Below the pieces are notes generated by a model. The model saw only the letters and a list, made by a program, of their open reading frames with translations, was not told where the DNA came from and ran no database searches. Made by a program: the position numbers and the translations under genes. Source: a virus. Taken from it: a DNA stretch of 33,790 nucleotides. Below, in pieces: positions 31,378 through 33,790 of this stretch. The DNA lies in IMG/VR virus record IMGVR_UViG_3300007512_000122, positions 1 to 33,790 of that record; one strand, given 5' to 3'. Numbering within the stretch: position 1 is the first letter of the stretch; every line of letters begins with the position of its first letter.

Positions 31378-31983
31378 GTGGGTCAGAAGTTACTTAGAGA
31401 ATATTATGAACTCTGCGAAGGCGGCATTTGTCAAGACTTGCTGACTGAAGAAGAGAAGGCATATGTCGCTGATGGCGGCATGTACCTTACTGGAATTATT
31501 CAGAAAGCAGACACAGTTAACGGCAACGGTCGAGTTTATCCTCACAAGGTCCTCATGCGCGAGATAAAGAACTATGAAAAATTAGTTAGCGAGCGCCGAG
31601 CTTTGGGAGAGTTGGACCACCCTGACGACTCTGTGATCAACCTTAAGAACGCGTCCCACATGATGACCAAAGTTTGGTGGGACGGCAAAAATGTGATGGG
31701 CAAAGCCAAAGTGCTCGATACTCCGTCCGGTCAGGTCTTAAATTCCCTAGTGAAAGCCGGCGTAAGCATCGGCATTTCGTCTCGGGGAATGGGTTCTGTA
31801 TCGGAATCCGCCGGCAACACAGTTGTTGAAGACGATTTCCAGCTTATCTGCTTTGATTTTGTATCTGAACCTTCCACGCCCGGCGCCTTTATGATGAAAG
31901 AAGCTAAAGGATACACCAACAGAGTGTTCACCAAAGCGGACCGCATCAACAGATTATTAAACGAGGTACTTGAAGATGAGTGA
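31378..31983 (+). CDS. gp21: Prohead core protease (gp21-like, S77 family)
   Basis: A 201-residue protein, near the 212 residues of T4 gp21. I chose GTG 31378 (AAGGA at 31364-31368) over an in-frame TTG at 31357. Landmarks of the herpesvirus-assemblin-like fold are NGNGRVYP (48-55), catalytic His81 in GELDHPDD, catalytic Ser at 134 or 135 in GISSRGMG, and FVSEP after it. The enzyme sits in the prohead core, cleaves scaffold, internal and capsid proteins after hydrophobic-x-Glu triplets, then degrades itself to make room for DNA. Its substrates are probably the tagged proteins in this window. It overlaps the next gene by eight bases. Confidence 0.92.
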   Translation: MGQKLLREYYELCEGGICQDLLTEEEKAYVADGGMYLTGIIQKADTVNGNGRVYPHKVLMREIKNYEKLVSERRALGELDHPDDSVINLKNASHMMTKVWWDGKNVMGKAKVLDTPSGQVLNSLVKAGVSIGISSRGMGSVSESAGNTVVEDDFQLICFDFVSEPSTPGAFMMKEAKGYTNRVFTKADRINRLLNEVLEDE

Positions 31984-33790
31984 CTGGAGTAGTTTTAAAG
32001 ACGCTAAAAAGCGCAGCGACGCATGGAAAGGCTTTTTAGCCGAGAGTGTTGAGCCTAAGATCAAAGAAGATGTTCCTCTTGATGAGTTTTTCGGAAAACT
32101 TAAGTGGGGAAAGACCGGAGGAAAACACGGACTTAGCTATGACAAGCATCAATATACAGGCGATCTGGTATGCAAGCCGGGCGACAAATGTGCCGGCGGC
32201 GATGGAGAGGAAGAGGGCGCAGGCAACGAGCCTGAAACTTATAACGCCGACGACGTAGCTGCTCTTTATAAGGCAATTGACGACATCCGTCGAATTTTAA
32301 ACGTAGAAGTTAAGCGCGATGTATTATATAACGAACTTGAAGACCTTATTACAAACCCTCAAGGAAATAATTATACAATCGAGGAACAATCAATTCACAA
32401 GGCATCTGTAATTCTTAGCCGGATGCCCAAGTTGGGTCCCAACGGCGAGTTGGACGTAAATAAATACCCAAATCTTGCTAAAGTATTCAACGCTGCGCTC
32501 ACTACACAAAAGACCAAAGACCATCTCTATAAGATTCTTGCACGTGCCGGCTTCTTCGGCAAAGAAGGGAACGACCTTCCCAACTGGTTTAAAAAATCAA
32601 AGCCCAAGCAGCAAGAACCCCAAAAGCCCCAAGAACCACAAGCGCCCCAAGAGCCACAACAGCCACAACCGCAGGGTGGCACACCCGGTCAAGAGGAAGA
32701 GCCAGAAGATGGGACTCAGGCGCCGACCCCCGTCGACGTGGAAGAATATCCGGACGCAGTGGTCGGCGACTGTAGCAAAATCAAATTCAAGCCAAAGCCC
32801 AGCAATCCCGGCTACACACTAGCATACTTTTTATCGGCGATAAAGAATGAGTATCAAATAGCACCGGAGAAGTATAAAGAACTGCGTGACTATATGGTCA
32901 AGCAAAGCGTCAGTGCCGGCATCATTAAACAAATGGATGCAGACAGCACTATCCGAGAATACATCGCCGGCGTAACTACCCCTGAAAAATCTCCACGCAA
33001 AGGGCGCAAAGTTAAGGGAAGTGACTCAAAGCCGGCTAAGTCGCATGCAGTTGACTTTTCTGGCATCTTTAAGATCTTTGCCGACCAAGAAGTTGCACAA
33101 GCCATTTATGATTGTTGCAAGACTCAATTGCGCGAAGGCGGTTGGGACATCGGTACCGGTGTTGAAGAGCCAGCAATCGACCCAGAGGGCACCACCGATA
33201 CGGATGGAGAAGACGAAAGTGTTATAGATAAAGTTCAAGATTTAGCAAACACGCCCGCTGTTAAAGCGGTCGAAGGTTTGGCTAGCGTATTGTCACTGGT
33301 GCCCGGCGCCAATATACCGGCGTCTATCGCAGAATCTCTCATTAATATAGCACAAGGGGATTTGAAATCGGCGGCATTGGCACTGTTTTCCCTCATTCCC
33401 TTTGGAAAGATCGCCGCGAAAGCTGGCAAGTTTGGACCATTGGTCCTTAAGTTAATACCTCTAGTTAAAGCTATGGACAAAGTCCGCGGCGCCCAAGGTG
33501 CCAAGGATGCTATCATAAATGCTCTAGAGGCAGCAGGCATCGAGGCATCGGTCGAAGATGTACAAGAGGGTGTTAACAAGGCGCTCGAACTGTATGACAA
33601 GGTTGCCGACAAGCCCGGAATGGAAGAGTTGAAAAAACTAGGCGATAAGTACATTGAACCCCTCAGAGATCTCAGCGCAATGCTCGGTACCGCGCCGGGC
33701 GAAGCTCCCCCTGAAGGGGCGGAAGATATAGCCCCCGCCGGCGCAGAAGGCGAACCCGGCGAGGAAGGCGCAGAAGACGCAGAAGGCGAA
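31976..33790 (+). CDS. Large internal/core head protein, 3'-truncated by the window
   Basis: The frame opens at ATG 31976, inside the protease gene's end, and runs without a stop to the last base, giving 605 residues so far. The leader contains DAWKGFLAES, aligning with the T4 internal-protein leader QEFIAEA and the L-x-E cleavage triplet. A Cys pair (VCKPGDKCAGG) lies near residues 65-75, a Pro/Gln repeat linker near 211-233 (QEPQKPQEPQAPQEPQ), and a hydrophobic region with SVLSLVPGANIPASIAESLI and ALALFSLIPFGKIAAKAGK between about 417 and 500. A very acidic Ala/Gly/Glu tail follows. It sits in the scaffold (gene 22) slot, but the composition suggests an internal or injected protein as much as a scaffold. 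Confidence 0.8.
   Translation, partial: MSDWSSFKDAKKRSDAWKGFLAESVEPKIKEDVPLDEFFGKLKWGKTGGKHGLSYDKHQYTGDLVCKPGDKCAGGDGEEEGAGNEPETYNADDVAALYKAIDDIRRILNVEVKRDVLYNELEDLITNPQGNNYTIEEQSIHKASVILSRMPKLGPNGELDVNKYPNLAKVFNAALTTQKTKDHLYKILARAGFFGKEGNDLPNWFKKSKPKQQEPQKPQEPQAPQEPQQPQPQGGTPGQEEEPEDGTQAPTPVDVEEYPDAVVGDCSKIKFKPKPSNPGYTLAYFLSAIKNEYQIAPEKYKELRDYMVKQSVSAGIIKQMDADSTIREYIAGVTTPEKSPRKGRKVKGSDSKPAKSHAVDFSGIFKIFADQEVAQAIYDCCKTQLREGGWDIGTGVEEPAIDPEGTTDTDGEDESVIDKVQDLANTPAVKAVEGLASVLSLVPGANIPASIAESLINIAQGDLKSAALALFSLIPFGKIAAKAGKFGPLVLKLIPLVKAMDKVRGAQGAKDAIINALEAAGIEASVEDVQEGVNKALELYDKVADKPGMEELKKLGDKYIEPLRDLSAMLGTAPGEAPPEGAEDIAPAGAEGEPGEEGAEDAEGE

Noticed and set aside
1-33790. tRNA genes, CRISPR arrays, integrase, attachment sites or insertion sequences
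   Set aside because: No cloverleaf-like sequence in the few short gaps, no regularly spaced repeats, and no transposase or integrase motifs were seen. No gene-free stretch exceeds about 100 bases.

Overview
The window is a compact, all plus-strand stretch of a large tailed-phage genome. The head genes have a T4-type (contractile-tail myovirus) order: large terminase (25095-26678), portal (26687-28714), several small head genes, a gp21-type prohead protease (31378-31983), then a long internal/core protein gene still open at the window end. Genes abut or overlap by 1-17 bases almost throughout (ATGA, GTGA and TAATG junctions). No tRNA, CRISPR array, integrase or insertion sequence was seen. A signal-peptide protein and a spanin-like gene suggest a Gram-negative host. 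The style of the structural proteins suggests a marine or other aquatic phage, but host and taxon are inference.

Layout. (1) 1-10535: seven virion structural genes, probably baseplate, tail-fibre or appendage proteins, including a full-length paralogous pair (5833-6861 and 6933-7934) and a second pair sharing a C-terminal module (7951-9099 and 9102-10535). (2) 10536-13091: a small HExxH protein, a RuvC-like resolvase, an FKBP/SlyD-type isomerase fused to a SAP/HeH-like domain, and a zinc-finger/TOPRIM primase. Good sigma70-type promoters precede the last two, and a strong terminator lies between them. (3) 13102-15016: small proteins with recurring N-terminal tags. (4) 15098-18205: one polypeptide joining an Mre11/SbcD (gp47-like) nuclease to a Rad50/SbcC (gp46-like) ATPase, behind a promoter covered by a 35-base inverted repeat. 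(5) 18218-22603: more tagged proteins, one with a ParB-like motif, and an FtsZ/tubulin-like GTPase with recognisable T1, T4 and T7 motifs. (6) 22647-23615: a probable lysis cassette of holin-like, i-spanin-like and signal-peptide/C-terminal-membrane proteins. (7) 23608-25098: small genes, two of them tagged. (8) 25095-33790: DNA packaging and head morphogenesis.

The most interesting signal is a set of about 13 otherwise dissimilar proteins that share one of three N-terminal helices. Seven resemble MKITKSQLKQIIREE, four resemble ENWRKFVNE and two carry IDPRYFMDEK followed by IIKEE. The second type resembles the T4 internal-protein capsid-targeting sequence, and nearly all contain a hydrophobic-x-Glu triplet like the site cut by the T4 gp21 prohead protease. 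A gp21-like protease is encoded in the same window. The simplest reading is a large set of proteins packed into the prohead and trimmed there. The FtsZ-like protein and the single-chain Mre11-Rad50 are the other two observations most worth following.
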